This document shows positions 29,035-37,291 of a stretch of 37,799 bases of DNA, in pieces. Positions within the stretch are counted from its first letter, which is position 1. Each line of letters starts with the position of its first letter. Source of the stretch: a virus; the IMG/VR virus record IMGVR_UViG_3300031902_000027, positions 1 through 37,799 of that record; one strand, written 5' to 3'. Below the pieces are notes generated by a model that was not told the DNA's origin, did no database searches, and was given only the letters and a program-made list of their open reading frames with translations. The translations under genes were made by a program, and so were the position numbers.

Positions 29035-30645
29035 TCAAGCGCCGACGTTCTTGTAGACGCCACGGAAGTCGATGGCACCGACACCGAAATCGTGCTCAAG
29101 GCTGATCTTGATGCCCTGCACACCGAACGGTTCGAATGTACGCGTGCGCGGGCCGCTCGATCCATTCAGGAAGCCATAGATGAAGTTCGGCACACGCGTC
29201 GGTTCGGTCAGCATGTACCAAGCGTTGCCCGTGATATTCGAGTCAGTCACGGGCACCAGCTTGCCAGAGAACGGATTGACCGACGTCGTGAGGTTCGGAG
29301 TGATCGTGGTCAGAATCTGGTCGGCGGCCGTTTCAGTAACCGGACCAGTAAGCAGGATGCGCGGCGGGACATTGATGAGCAGACCGGTCAAAGACCGCAT
29401 CTGCCGCAACATCATGCGGCCTTCAGAGATCGAGGGGACGGTGATCGCAGCGGCGGTGCCGAGATTGGCATGCGACGCATCGAACACGGGCTTGTTGTCG
29501 GTCTTCAACACCGGGTTGGAGTTGAACATCGCAAAGAACGTGTTGTTCTCGAAGATCAACACGCTATCGCCAGCGGAGGCGAGAATGTTGTCGATGGCAC
29601 CGAGATCATCATTGACCAGCATCTGACGAGAGATGCTGAACACGACGCCATAGGGCGAGACAGACACGGTCTCACCGCTGTCTGCAGACGACCCATATTT
29701 CAGCTCGCCGGTTTCCGGTACAGGCTGCAGCGCCGGAAACTCGCCGGCCCTGATCTGCGGATGCGGACGGAAATCGGAGAACGGTCGTTCAACAGCGAGC
29801 TGCCGATAGGTCGGCAACGTCAACTCATAGCGCGACAACAGCGACTTGTTGAGCGCGTTGGAAAAGATCGCCGGGAAATCACTGGTCGAGTGAAACGCCC
29901 GTTCGAAAATCGTGTTCGCGTCAGCGGAGGTCAGATAACCCCGCCCGCGATAGCCAATGCAGGCGGCGGCGAGATCGACCAGACCCATGCCAAGATACTG
30001 CTCAGCCTGTTTGCGATGCTGGTCAGCGAACCGCTTGTCGCGAAGGCCCTTCGGATCGTAGGCAATCGACTCGCGACCGCGCGATGCCAGCAGCCGGGTA
30101 ATAAGCGCGACTTCCATCGCGCCGGCAACGCCCTCCTGCTCATCGCGTGTGACCTGAAGCCCGGTTGCAGTGCCACGTGGCCCCCGCGCATCGGACTTCT
30201 TGGCCAGCTCGGCGAACAAGCGTTTGCGCATGTCGTCGGGCTTCTCGCCGCGCGTGATTGCGTCGGAAAGAGCAAGCTCAATGCCCAGACCGCGCGCCTG
30301 ACTATCAATCAGGACAAGCTCGGCAACGACCGAACGTGACAGCACGCTATTGCCAGCGCGAGCGTCCGCGCGCGCCTGCATGCGCTTGGCCTTCTCTTCA
30401 TCGGTCTCATCCTCATCGTCGGCAGGATCAACCGGGTCGGTGCCGCTGGCGCGCTCTTTCTCAGTCGCACATGCGCGCGTGATCTCGACATCAAGTGCGC
30501 GGATGTCCTCCAAGAGCTTGGCGTGATCCTCTTCGATCTTGCGCGAAGCGTCGGCATCAAGACCATCAACGATTTCGGCCAGCTTGGAGCGAGCGGCAAG
30601 TTCAAGACGCGCCTTCTCGGCACGCAGTTGCTTGGCGGTTTTCAT
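29035..30645 (-). CDS. Major capsid protein (HK97 fold)
   Basis: A 536-residue protein. Residues 1-100 are a charged helical delta/scaffold domain (KQLRAEKARLELAARSKL) that is probably removed by the protease. The mature part begins after a linker near residue 160 and contains DFPAIFSNALNKSLLSRYELTLPTYRQLA, SGETVSVSPYGVVFSISRQMLVNDDLGAID and LLINVPPRILLTGP, as in gpT-like HK97-fold capsid proteins. It ends with DFGVGAIDFRGVYKN. A GAGGAATT ribosome site precedes the ATG. It is flanked by terminator hairpins on both sides. Confidence 0.92.
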   Translation of the reverse strand: MKTAKQLRAEKARLELAARSKLAEIVDGLDADASRKIEEDHAKLLEDIRALDVEITRACATEKERASGTDPVDPADDEDETDEEKAKRMQARADARAGNSVLSRSVVAELVLIDSQARGLGIELALSDAITRGEKPDDMRKRLFAELAKKSDARGPRGTATGLQVTRDEQEGVAGAMEVALITRLLASRGRESIAYDPKGLRDKRFADQHRKQAEQYLGMGLVDLAAACIGYRGRGYLTSADANTIFERAFHSTSDFPAIFSNALNKSLLSRYELTLPTYRQLAVERPFSDFRPHPQIRAGEFPALQPVPETGELKYGSSADSGETVSVSPYGVVFSISRQMLVNDDLGAIDNILASAGDSVLIFENNTFFAMFNSNPVLKTDNKPVFDASHANLGTAAAITVPSISEGRMMLRQMRSLTGLLINVPPRILLTGPVTETAADQILTTITPNLTTSVNPFSGKLVPVTDSNITGNAWYMLTEPTRVPNFIYGFLNGSSGPRTRTFEPFGVQGIKISLEHDFGVGAIDFRGVYKNVGA

Positions 30646-30694
30646 CTTACAAATTCCTCATGAATGCGCCCGGCCCAAGGGCTCGATGGGCAAT

Positions 30695-30724
30695 AAAAAA
30701 CCCGGCGCGCGAATGCGAGCCGGG
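30695..30724 (-). terminator. Rho-independent terminator between protease and capsid
   Basis: On the minus strand CCCGGC pairs with GCCGGG around a 12-base interior with three more pairs, directly followed by TTTTTT (A run 30695-30700). It lies 27 bases after the protease stop and 50 bases before the capsid start. Confidence 0.88.
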
Positions 30725-30750
30725 CCGGGACGAGTAGAAGTTAAGTTGAA

Positions 30751-31500
30751 TTAGGCTTGCGACATCCGGTCACTGATGGTCTGCCGTGCCTGCATGCGGG
30801 CGCGTACATCAATCAGGTTGGGCTTTGCTTGCCGAAGGTCCGGATAGTCGTAGGAGATTGAGCAGTCGCCGAAACGTTTGGTGATCCGGATTGCACCATG
30901 GCGCAGCTCATCAACTTGCGGGAGGGCGCGATCAACGCCTGACCCGAACGAACGAATACCGGAAAGAGAGTCAGCCGGCACCGAGCACAGCGACCCCTCA
31001 TGAAGCGCCCACCGCGTTGCGGTGAAAGTCAAATTGTCTTCCCAGCGAATTTGCGAATTGTCGGGATCAAGTACCTTGCCTTCAGCGTCGCTGATTTCCC
31101 ATTCGCGGACTTGATAGCCTGCGGAAATTCCCGCGATCTCGCCGCGCTCGACCATACCTTCAGCAAGTTGACCGTTCGGAGTCTGGTTGAAAATGATGCG
31201 GCCCATCAGCGCGCCGCGCTTGATCCACGTATCACTGAAGCGCCCAAGAGCATTGGCGATCCCGCCAGACTGGTGAGAGTCGAGCAGCGGGATCATGCTG
31301 CCATTCTTCATACGCTCAAGGTCAACCGACTTATCATCGATCCGCAAAACTTCCGTGCCATAGAAACGCACGACAGGCGAACCCATGGAGATCACGCATT
31401 CGACGGAATGGGCTTTCTTGTCGTAGCTCGACGGCGATACATCGGCGAAGCGCGTATCGGTTGCGCCGGCATTCCAGCCGCGTGGTCTAGCGTTAGCCAT
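30751..31500 (-). CDS. Prohead protease (HK97 type)
   Basis: A 249-residue serine protease of the HK97 prohead family. MIPLLDSHQSGGIANALGRF holds the conserved His (near residue 95), and GEIAGISAGYQVREW holds the catalytic Ser (near residue 130). WALHEGSLCSVPADSL follows. It cuts the scaffold part of the capsid protein during maturation. In relatives the protease and capsid may be fused; here they are separate. Confidence 0.88.
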   Translation of the reverse strand: MANARPRGWNAGATDTRFADVSPSSYDKKAHSVECVISMGSPVVRFYGTEVLRIDDKSVDLERMKNGSMIPLLDSHQSGGIANALGRFSDTWIKRGALMGRIIFNQTPNGQLAEGMVERGEIAGISAGYQVREWEISDAEGKVLDPDNSQIRWEDNLTFTATRWALHEGSLCSVPADSLSGIRSFGSGVDRALPQVDELRHGAIRITKRFGDCSISYDYPDLRQAKPNLIDVRARMQARQTISDRMSQA

Positions 31501-31531
31501 GATGGTGATCTCCGTGGCATTTCAAGCCCTG

Positions 31532-31550
31532 AGCACCTATATTGAGTGCT
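31532..31550 (+). promoter_or_regulatory. Operator-like dyad over a TATATT box
   Basis: AGCAC and GTGCT form a dyad with a 9-base spacer, and the spacer contains TATATT (31538-31543), a fair -10 box on the plus strand. No good -35 box is visible at 17 bases. It lies 44 bases before the plus-strand ORF at 31594 and 31 bases before the protease on the other strand, so a repressor could control either gene. Confidence 0.35.
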
Positions 31551-31593
31551 GTTGTTCACATTCCCCGGAGGGAACCAAGGTAAGGGATTGAAA

Positions 31594-31794
31594 ATGCAGG
31601 TTAATTATGGATCGTTTGAGTCGTTTCCGGCTCGGTTTACGCTTTATGAGGCGTGGGTTCTGATCAATGGCGCTTGGAAGACCATGAACGCCGCAGAGGT
31701 CAACAACTCGGCCGCCCTGTTGAGCATGGCAGAGTTTGAAAAGTTCGGTCAGCTACCAGACTTGCCGGCTGCAGCTTTCCACTCTGGCGAATAA
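31594..31794 (+). CDS. Opposite-strand small ORF, candidate immunity or moron gene
   Basis: A 66-residue ORF, the only plus-strand gene inside the 32-kb minus-strand late block. It fills a 248-base gap between the protease and the GNAT-RelA/SpoT gene, and its last 46 bases overlap the end of that gene tail to tail. AAGGG lies 7 bases before the ATG. The product (MQVNYGSFESFPARFTLYEA, then WVLINGAWKTMNAAEV) is acidic and aromatic, like a folded protein, but no family is recognised. Position and orientation suggest expression from a prophage, and thus an antitoxin or exclusion factor. That is inference. The GTG start at 31546 is less likely. Confidence 0.55.
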   Translation: MQVNYGSFESFPARFTLYEAWVLINGAWKTMNAAEVNNSAALLSMAEFEKFGQLPDLPAAAFHSGE

Positions 31795-33323
31795 GCTTCA
31801 CTGACTGCACCGTACAGCGCGCGCATCTGCGCAATCAATTCATCAGCCCGAGTCTTTTCGATTGGATTAGTTGGATCGAGCGCGCGCCACTCGACATAAA
31901 GCCCGTGACCATTTCCGCCCTTGTCAGACTTCGCGTTCGACATTTCCGGACTCATAAACTGAATCTCTCCGATCATGCCGTTATCGAATTTGACCAGCGC
32001 GGCGCGATCCATGTACCCGAGATTCGTTGTGCGCCAATTCTCCAGCGTCACCTCGAAATGTTTTGCAAGCTCCGCAGCGATAGCGTCGCTCTGTTTCGGA
32101 TCGGTCACGATGAAAGCGCCACGCACGACATCGGTGACTGCAGAGGCCTTGCCGCCACGGTCGGCCATTTTCGTCGCGACGCGATCAATCCCTCTTTGAC
32201 TTTTGGTCTTGACGCCCGGGTCTTTGAATTCGACTCCAAGTGTCGTCGCGATCTGGCGACCGACAGACCCGAGTTGCGATTGTGCGGCCGGCGCTGAAGC
32301 AATGAGATCATCGACCGTTGCGTGAGGTGACGACTCAATCCAACTGGTCTTTGTCGCGGAGATCGCGGCGTGATCATCGACCGCCTTGAGACCCGGAGAA
32401 TATTCGCCGCCTGTCACAACAGCAGCAGCGGCTTCATCATAACTCGGATACATCTTGCCATCGCCAGCCTTGTAAGGCTTCGCGGCAGGATCGTATTTCA
32501 TGAAAACGACGTCGGGCTTGCCGCCGTTGAATTTGCCGAACAGCTCTTTATCCCAGCCGGGCGGCTGATACTGTTCATCGAAGGCGGTACGCGAAACGGC
32601 GGTGAAATGATTATTGCCGTACAGGACTGGCAAGACCGTATCAAAGCAGTCGAGTTTTCGGCCGCCCTCTTGAACCGCAAGTGGCAAGACCGCGTCCACA
32701 ATGTTTGCGTGTTCGGAATCGGAATGCTTGAACAGGGAAACGATGTCGTCGCCCTTGAGCGCAAATCCGACATCGCCATCAGGAGTCACGAACAACCTGA
32801 CATGCTCATAATCCTCGACGGGATAGAGCGTGACAGCCGCGCCGTACTTGCTGGAGCCCTTGGCTTCGTCAATCAGACGATGGAAAACAGTAGCGCCGGC
32901 CTTGTTGTTAACCAACTCGTTAAAGGTGAGAGGGGTTGCGGCGTGCTCGGTGAGAGCCGCCTGATGTTCTTCGGTCGGCGTGAAGACGCGCCGAATCGAC
33001 GCGCCGCTTAGCCGCCTAGCTCCTTGATCATTTCCCGGGCTTCGTCCGGAGTAAGTTGCGGGTACGCTTCCAGAACCCCCGCTAGATGGCGTGAGTCCTT
33101 TTCCGCTTCCGGCTTCTTTTCCGGTGTCTTTTCCGCCGCTTGATCCGCCGGTACTTCCGCCATCGCCGCCACCTCCATCACCGCCGCCGCCACCATCACC
33201 GGACCATTTGCCATCATCGTCGCGCGGCTGGTCAGGGTCCCATTCGCGATATAGGCCATTGCGCGCAAGGATGCCAGCCCCGGGGACCCGCTCAACGATC
33301 CAGTCTCGCGGGAGGGCAGGCAT
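31749..33323 (-). CDS. Virion-cargo-like protein with GNAT-like and RelA/SpoT-like domains
   Basis: A 524-residue multidomain protein placed between portal and protease, where MuF-type minor head proteins lie. Residues 33-40 hold PRDDDGKW, a motif I recall from many phage head-associated proteins. A Gly/Ser/Asp-rich linker (42-105) follows. Residues 160-279 resemble a GNAT-fold domain known from phage MuF-type proteins, with GGRKLDCFDTVLPVLYGNNHF and GGKPDVVFMKYDP. Residues 349-484 resemble a RelA/SpoT-type nucleotidyltransferase: VKTKSQRGIDRVATK, TDVVRGAFIV (Asp398), NLGYMD (Tyr437), GMIGEIQFMSPEM (Glu453, Gln455) and HGLYVEWR. In polymorphic toxins this domain makes toxic alarmones or modifies RNA. 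The start at 33323 overlaps the portal stop as TGATG. Activity is not shown. Confidence 0.7.
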   Translation of the reverse strand: MPALPRDWIVERVPGAGILARNGLYREWDPDQPRDDDGKWSGDGGGGGDGGGGDGGSTGGSSGGKDTGKEAGSGKGLTPSSGGSGSVPATYSGRSPGNDQGARRLSGASIRRVFTPTEEHQAALTEHAATPLTFNELVNNKAGATVFHRLIDEAKGSSKYGAAVTLYPVEDYEHVRLFVTPDGDVGFALKGDDIVSLFKHSDSEHANIVDAVLPLAVQEGGRKLDCFDTVLPVLYGNNHFTAVSRTAFDEQYQPPGWDKELFGKFNGGKPDVVFMKYDPAAKPYKAGDGKMYPSYDEAAAAVVTGGEYSPGLKAVDDHAAISATKTSWIESSPHATVDDLIASAPAAQSQLGSVGRQIATTLGVEFKDPGVKTKSQRGIDRVATKMADRGGKASAVTDVVRGAFIVTDPKQSDAIAAELAKHFEVTLENWRTTNLGYMDRAALVKFDNGMIGEIQFMSPEMSNAKSDKGGNGHGLYVEWRALDPTNPIEKTRADELIAQMRALYGAVSEAYSPEWKAAAGKSGS

Positions 33324-34984
33324 CACGAATCCTTTTCGTCAGCAGCGTCCTGAGCGTCGTCCGCGTCGTCCTGAGCGTCCTGAGTGTCGAGCGCTGCCAT
33401 GTGTGCCGCGTGCGCTTGGGCCGGGTCTGGAGCGTTCGGATCGGCGGCAACCGGTGCCCCAGCCGCTGGAGCGGCTGGAGGCGGGCGGCCTCTCTGGTCG
33501 GTCTTGCGCGGGTCGATATCCGCCACCAGACCGTTGGCATCCTGCAGCTCATTCCACGCCTTGATATCCTTGGCGATGGTGCGCCAGTTGTTGCCCTTGC
33601 TGGCGATGAATTGCTGCGGCGAGATGCGGCCGGCGCGAACCTCGTTGCGCTCGGCATCCAAATCCTTTTTCGGGTCGATAGCCTCATGCGCGGGCGTGAC
33701 CCACTCGCAAGGATAACCGCCCTTGCGAGCCGGCAGGTAGTTAGCGAGGATCGCGCGCGCAATGAAGCGATCCCAAACCGGTTGGCAGAGCTGCGGAATG
33801 ATCGTCAGCTCTTGCTGCTGTGTGATCAGTCGCCAGAATTCAATCTTGCCGGCGCGCAATGACGAGTAGTTGGCTTGCCGCAGATCACCAGCGATCTGGT
33901 CATAGGTGCAACCGACACCCGCCGCCATGCCCATCAAATTATAAAGCAGTACCGGTTCGATCTGCGATGTACTGGTCGGATTCGCGAACTTGATATCCTG
34001 ACCGGCGCGCAATTCTTTCATCATGCCCGGTTCAAGCATCGAAACCATCGCATCTGGATTCGACGCGTCGTATGGTTGAGCATAACCAGAGTTTGCTTCA
34101 TCCAGAATCGGAGCGTTCGCATCATCGTTGGTAATGAACGCCGCGAAACACGCCTCGACGCGCGCCTTGACATTGGCGGCATCGATAAAATCGGAAAGGT
34201 CGCGCGCCGTTGTCAAGATCGGTGCGAACCAAGGAACGCCGCGAACCTGTCCCGGCCGCTGCATCTTGAAGACGTGCATGAGATCGGAGTAGGGAATCAA
34301 CTCGGAAGTCATGGGCTTCAGGTTCATCGTTGTCAGCTCGCCCGGATGATAGGGCCACAGCCACAAGCCAACGACCTTGTCATAGTCACCGAGCGCCACA
34401 CCCAAACGAGATCGGACAACCGATTCTGGCGTAGCGATATCGCCATAAATGCCATCGCGATACTGATCGATAAAATCGGCTTCAAGTAGTTGGACCTGAA
34501 ACGGCACAATCCGTTTCGTCATGCCCGGCTTTTCTTCGAGCGGTCGATCAACCAAGCGCGCAACGATCTCGCCAGACTCGATCATCGAACGAACGGCAAG
34601 ACCCTGCATTGCACGGAACGACAGGCGACCAGTCACGTCGGCTTGATTATCCCAATCTTCCCAGAGGTCTTGAACCTGTGCATCGATCTTGTCTTTCCCC
34701 GTCGATGAAATCGGGATCAGACCATTACCGACCAGATGCGCCACCATGACATCAAGCAGGCGCGCGGCATGTGGCGTGTTGCGCGCGAGATCGCGCGAGC
34801 GATCACGCAACGGTCGGATAGCAGATTGCAATTCTGCATTGGAGCTGGTGCCCAGCGCGCGCCATGACGACGCGCGCCGGCCAGCAGTGGCCCCCTCGTA
34901 AATACGAATCGCACTACGCGCGCGCACGCGTGCTAATCCACGCTCCGGAGCGAAGTAGGAGACAACCCTATCGAGTACATTCAT
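33323..34984 (-). CDS. Portal protein (lambda gpB family)
   Basis: A 553-residue portal. It opens MNVLDRVVSYFAPERGLARVRAR. SAIRPLRDRSRDLARNTPHAARLLDVMVAHLVGNGL, then EADFIDQ and MHVFKMQRPGQVRGVPWFAPIL, then YSSLRAGKIEFWRLITQQQ are the gpB-family blocks. The C-terminus is Ala/Asp/Pro-rich. Twelve copies form the ring through which DNA enters. I use the ATG at 34984; the frame begins with a TTG at 34996. Confidence 0.92.
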   Translation of the reverse strand: MNVLDRVVSYFAPERGLARVRARSAIRIYEGATAGRRASSWRALGTSSNAELQSAIRPLRDRSRDLARNTPHAARLLDVMVAHLVGNGLIPISSTGKDKIDAQVQDLWEDWDNQADVTGRLSFRAMQGLAVRSMIESGEIVARLVDRPLEEKPGMTKRIVPFQVQLLEADFIDQYRDGIYGDIATPESVVRSRLGVALGDYDKVVGLWLWPYHPGELTTMNLKPMTSELIPYSDLMHVFKMQRPGQVRGVPWFAPILTTARDLSDFIDAANVKARVEACFAAFITNDDANAPILDEANSGYAQPYDASNPDAMVSMLEPGMMKELRAGQDIKFANPTSTSQIEPVLLYNLMGMAAGVGCTYDQIAGDLRQANYSSLRAGKIEFWRLITQQQELTIIPQLCQPVWDRFIARAILANYLPARKGGYPCEWVTPAHEAIDPKKDLDAERNEVRAGRISPQQFIASKGNNWRTIAKDIKAWNELQDANGLVADIDPRKTDQRGRPPPAAPAAGAPVAADPNAPDPAQAHAAHMAALDTQDAQDDADDAQDAADEKDS

Positions 34985-34992
34985 CGACGGGA

Positions 34993-35241
34993 TCAATAAC
35001 CGGAGATCAAAGTATCGTCCGCAGCCTCATTACCGCCGATGAATCCACGATCATGAGCAGCAAGAATGGTCGATGAGCGACGCGGAGTGACACCAAGATC
35101 GTCACCCATCTTGTTCAACAGGAACAAGAGATCAGCCAGCGACCTGTTCGACACCGACTTGCCATCATACGAAACGGATTGAGCGCCCGATGCGATGATC
35201 GCAAGCAAGTCTTCGTACTGACGAAGTGTGAAAACCGACAT
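34993..35241 (-). CDS. gpW-like head-tail joining protein
   Basis: An 82-residue protein. LRQYEDLLAIIASGAQSVSYDGKSVSNRSLADLLFLLNKMGDDLG is the gpW layout (helix, beta hairpin, helix). In lambda gpW joins the connector and tail, and its gene also lies between the terminase and the portal. The start at 35241 is 10 bases after the terminase stop; the frame upstream to 35469 is a shadow of the terminase. Confidence 0.82.
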   Translation of the reverse strand: MSVFTLRQYEDLLAIIASGAQSVSYDGKSVSNRSLADLLFLLNKMGDDLGVTPRRSSTILAAHDRGFIGGNEAADDTLISGY

Positions 35242-35251
35242 CGATTTACCC

Positions 35252-37291
35252 TCAATTAGGTCGCATCCAGCCCGGTTTGCTACCGATCCAGCTCGATTTG
35301 ATTGGTTCTGATACGTTCTGATAGCGTTGTGCTTCGTGAACGACAGCGGCCGGCATATTCTCGGCTGCTTTGGCATCGTCCGAAGGCAAAGTGATCGAGT
35401 ATTCCAGCTCATCGACGATGTAGCGCGGCAATGAGCGACGAACAGCGAGCGCGCCGACGAAAGTATCAAGCGCTTCGTTACGATCCCTGATCTTCACCCA
35501 TCGCGTGATCGATTGACCCATGCGTTTGTGAATCTGTCGGCGCTCACTGTTGAGCTGCGCGAAATATTCAGGACCAAAATTCTCTGCGGTCGGAAAGTGA
35601 ATGAAGCCCGGCTTACGCATGCCCGGCTCTGGTGGCGTGATGTTCAACGCCGCATAGATTTGTTCTTTCGCGGTATCGACGCCGACTGCGTAAAACGGAT
35701 CGTTCAATTTCGAACGCGATGCCCGACCCGGCCATACCGGTTTCGGCCCAGCAAAACCTTGGCAAGCGAAAATGCGGCGAGCACGGCGAGAACGGCAGAA
35801 AGAATAAACCTGCGCTCCATGATGACCACCTGTATCGATTCCGAATGCAGCGATCCGCATGACGCGGCCCGTGGTCGTGTAGAATTTCGAGCGCAGCAAC
35901 ACGTCTAGCTCTTGCCACGCTGCAGGTTGCGCGGGGTCTTGATTGATGATCGTGTACTGGAACGGCCACGCTTCCTCATCAGCGCCCCAGCCAATCAATT
36001 GAATCTCCAGTCGATCACCCTGCACGTCACAGAAACCAGTGATGACCTTGACGGCTTCCGGCAGATCGTCGCCGTCGTAATTCTCGGCGCGCGCAATCAA
36101 CGATGCGCTTGAAAACGACTCTGTATCTGCAGGCTTCCACAGCTCGGCAAGCGCGGTGTTGGTCCACTTCTGCAGCTCTGACGCGTTGGCCTTGGCTTCA
36201 AGAAACTCCTGCACCACTTCCGGCATGCGATGTCGCTTGCTGTAGAGCTTGGAGACATGGAATCCAGCGTGCCCAGCATAGGGCGATTGCATTTCGCACA
36301 ACGGACAGAGCGAGCGCCCCTCATCGTTCCAGATCGAGGGCGTATGCTTCTTGCCGCAGCATGAGAATTCCGCGGTTTGCCTCCAGCCATATCCGGGCGC
36401 GGTGCGCAAGGCATCGAGCACGGAGACACGTTCGCGCTCAGTCCAGATCGAGCCACATTCCTGACAACGCAACGCGGCGGTGTCAGGCAACGATACGCCA
36501 GCCTCATCGTGATCCCAACGCATGTGCGCCCAAGTCAGCACCTGTTCGAAATCACAATGCGGACACGCGACGAACAGCCGGCGCTGATCACTAGCCTTGT
36601 ATTCTCGTTCGATACGCGAGTCGCCCTCGACGGTCGGCGAGCATGTCCGGACGAACTTGGCACGGCCCAGAGCGCGATAGGTGGACGCGCGTTCCTCGAC
36701 CAGCTTCAGAGGATCACCCTCACTGCCGGCGCTCGGTGGATACTTGTCGATCTCATCGCAGAGAATGATGCGGGCAGGGCGTGATGCCAGATCACTCGGA
36801 CTATTGGCCCCGACGAAGTTGAGCACGCCGCCCGGAAATTCCTTGTGCGTGATCGTGTTCTCGGAGTCGCGTGCCTTGGGCGGCTCGACCAGCTTGCGCA
36901 ATGCCGGCGACACCTCAACGGTCGGCGCGAAGCGTTCCTTGGAAAACTCGGCGGCCTTGCCCTGCGTAGGTTGGACGAAGATGATCGCCGAAGGGTCCTG
37001 ATGGATGTAGTAGCCGCAGACATTGATCAGCAGCTCGGTCTTGACGAGCTGGGTTGCGGCCATCACCGAAACCGTATGCGTCTCGACATCGACCACCGCA
37101 GCCATTGGGCCATAGGCGCAAGGTTGTGCGTCAGTCCTCCAGCGCCCGGGCGTCGCCGACGTCTTCGCAGCTACCAACCGGTAGGTGTCCGCCCATTGAA
37201 TCAGACTGAGGTCTGGAGGCGGCTGAAAGATCAGCGTCGCCTTCAAGACTGCCTGCAACGCGGATATAGGTGATGGGGTCACATAGCTCAT
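35252..37291 (-). CDS. terL: Terminase large subunit (lambda gpA family)
   Basis: A 679-residue packaging ATPase and nuclease. WADTYRLVAAKTSATPGRWRTDAQP (about 33-57) is the gpA opening. MAATQLVKTE (77-86) stands at the Walker A site, without the usual Gly. RIILCDEIDKYP (174-185) is Walker B. Two Cys pairs near residues 280-340 (RCQECG and CPLC) form the zinc region. The nuclease part contains GFCDVQGDRLEIQLIGWG (Asp) and IAAFGIDTGGH. Its start overlaps terS by 161 bases in another frame. Confidence 0.92.
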   Translation of the reverse strand: MSYVTPSPISALQAVLKATLIFQPPPDLSLIQWADTYRLVAAKTSATPGRWRTDAQPCAYGPMAAVVDVETHTVSVMAATQLVKTELLINVCGYYIHQDPSAIIFVQPTQGKAAEFSKERFAPTVEVSPALRKLVEPPKARDSENTITHKEFPGGVLNFVGANSPSDLASRPARIILCDEIDKYPPSAGSEGDPLKLVEERASTYRALGRAKFVRTCSPTVEGDSRIEREYKASDQRRLFVACPHCDFEQVLTWAHMRWDHDEAGVSLPDTAALRCQECGSIWTERERVSVLDALRTAPGYGWRQTAEFSCCGKKHTPSIWNDEGRSLCPLCEMQSPYAGHAGFHVSKLYSKRHRMPEVVQEFLEAKANASELQKWTNTALAELWKPADTESFSSASLIARAENYDGDDLPEAVKVITGFCDVQGDRLEIQLIGWGADEEAWPFQYTIINQDPAQPAAWQELDVLLRSKFYTTTGRVMRIAAFGIDTGGHHGAQVYSFCRSRRARRIFACQGFAGPKPVWPGRASRSKLNDPFYAVGVDTAKEQIYAALNITPPEPGMRKPGFIHFPTAENFGPEYFAQLNSERRQIHKRMGQSITRWVKIRDRNEALDTFVGALAVRRSLPRYIVDELEYSITLPSDDAKAAENMPAAVVHEAQRYQNVSEPIKSSWIGSKPGWMRPN

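Noticed and set aside
29092-30339. A 415-codon open frame on the plus strand
   Set aside because: It lies wholly antisense to the major capsid gene, has the Arg/His/Gly-rich make-up of a shadow frame, and has no ribosome site.
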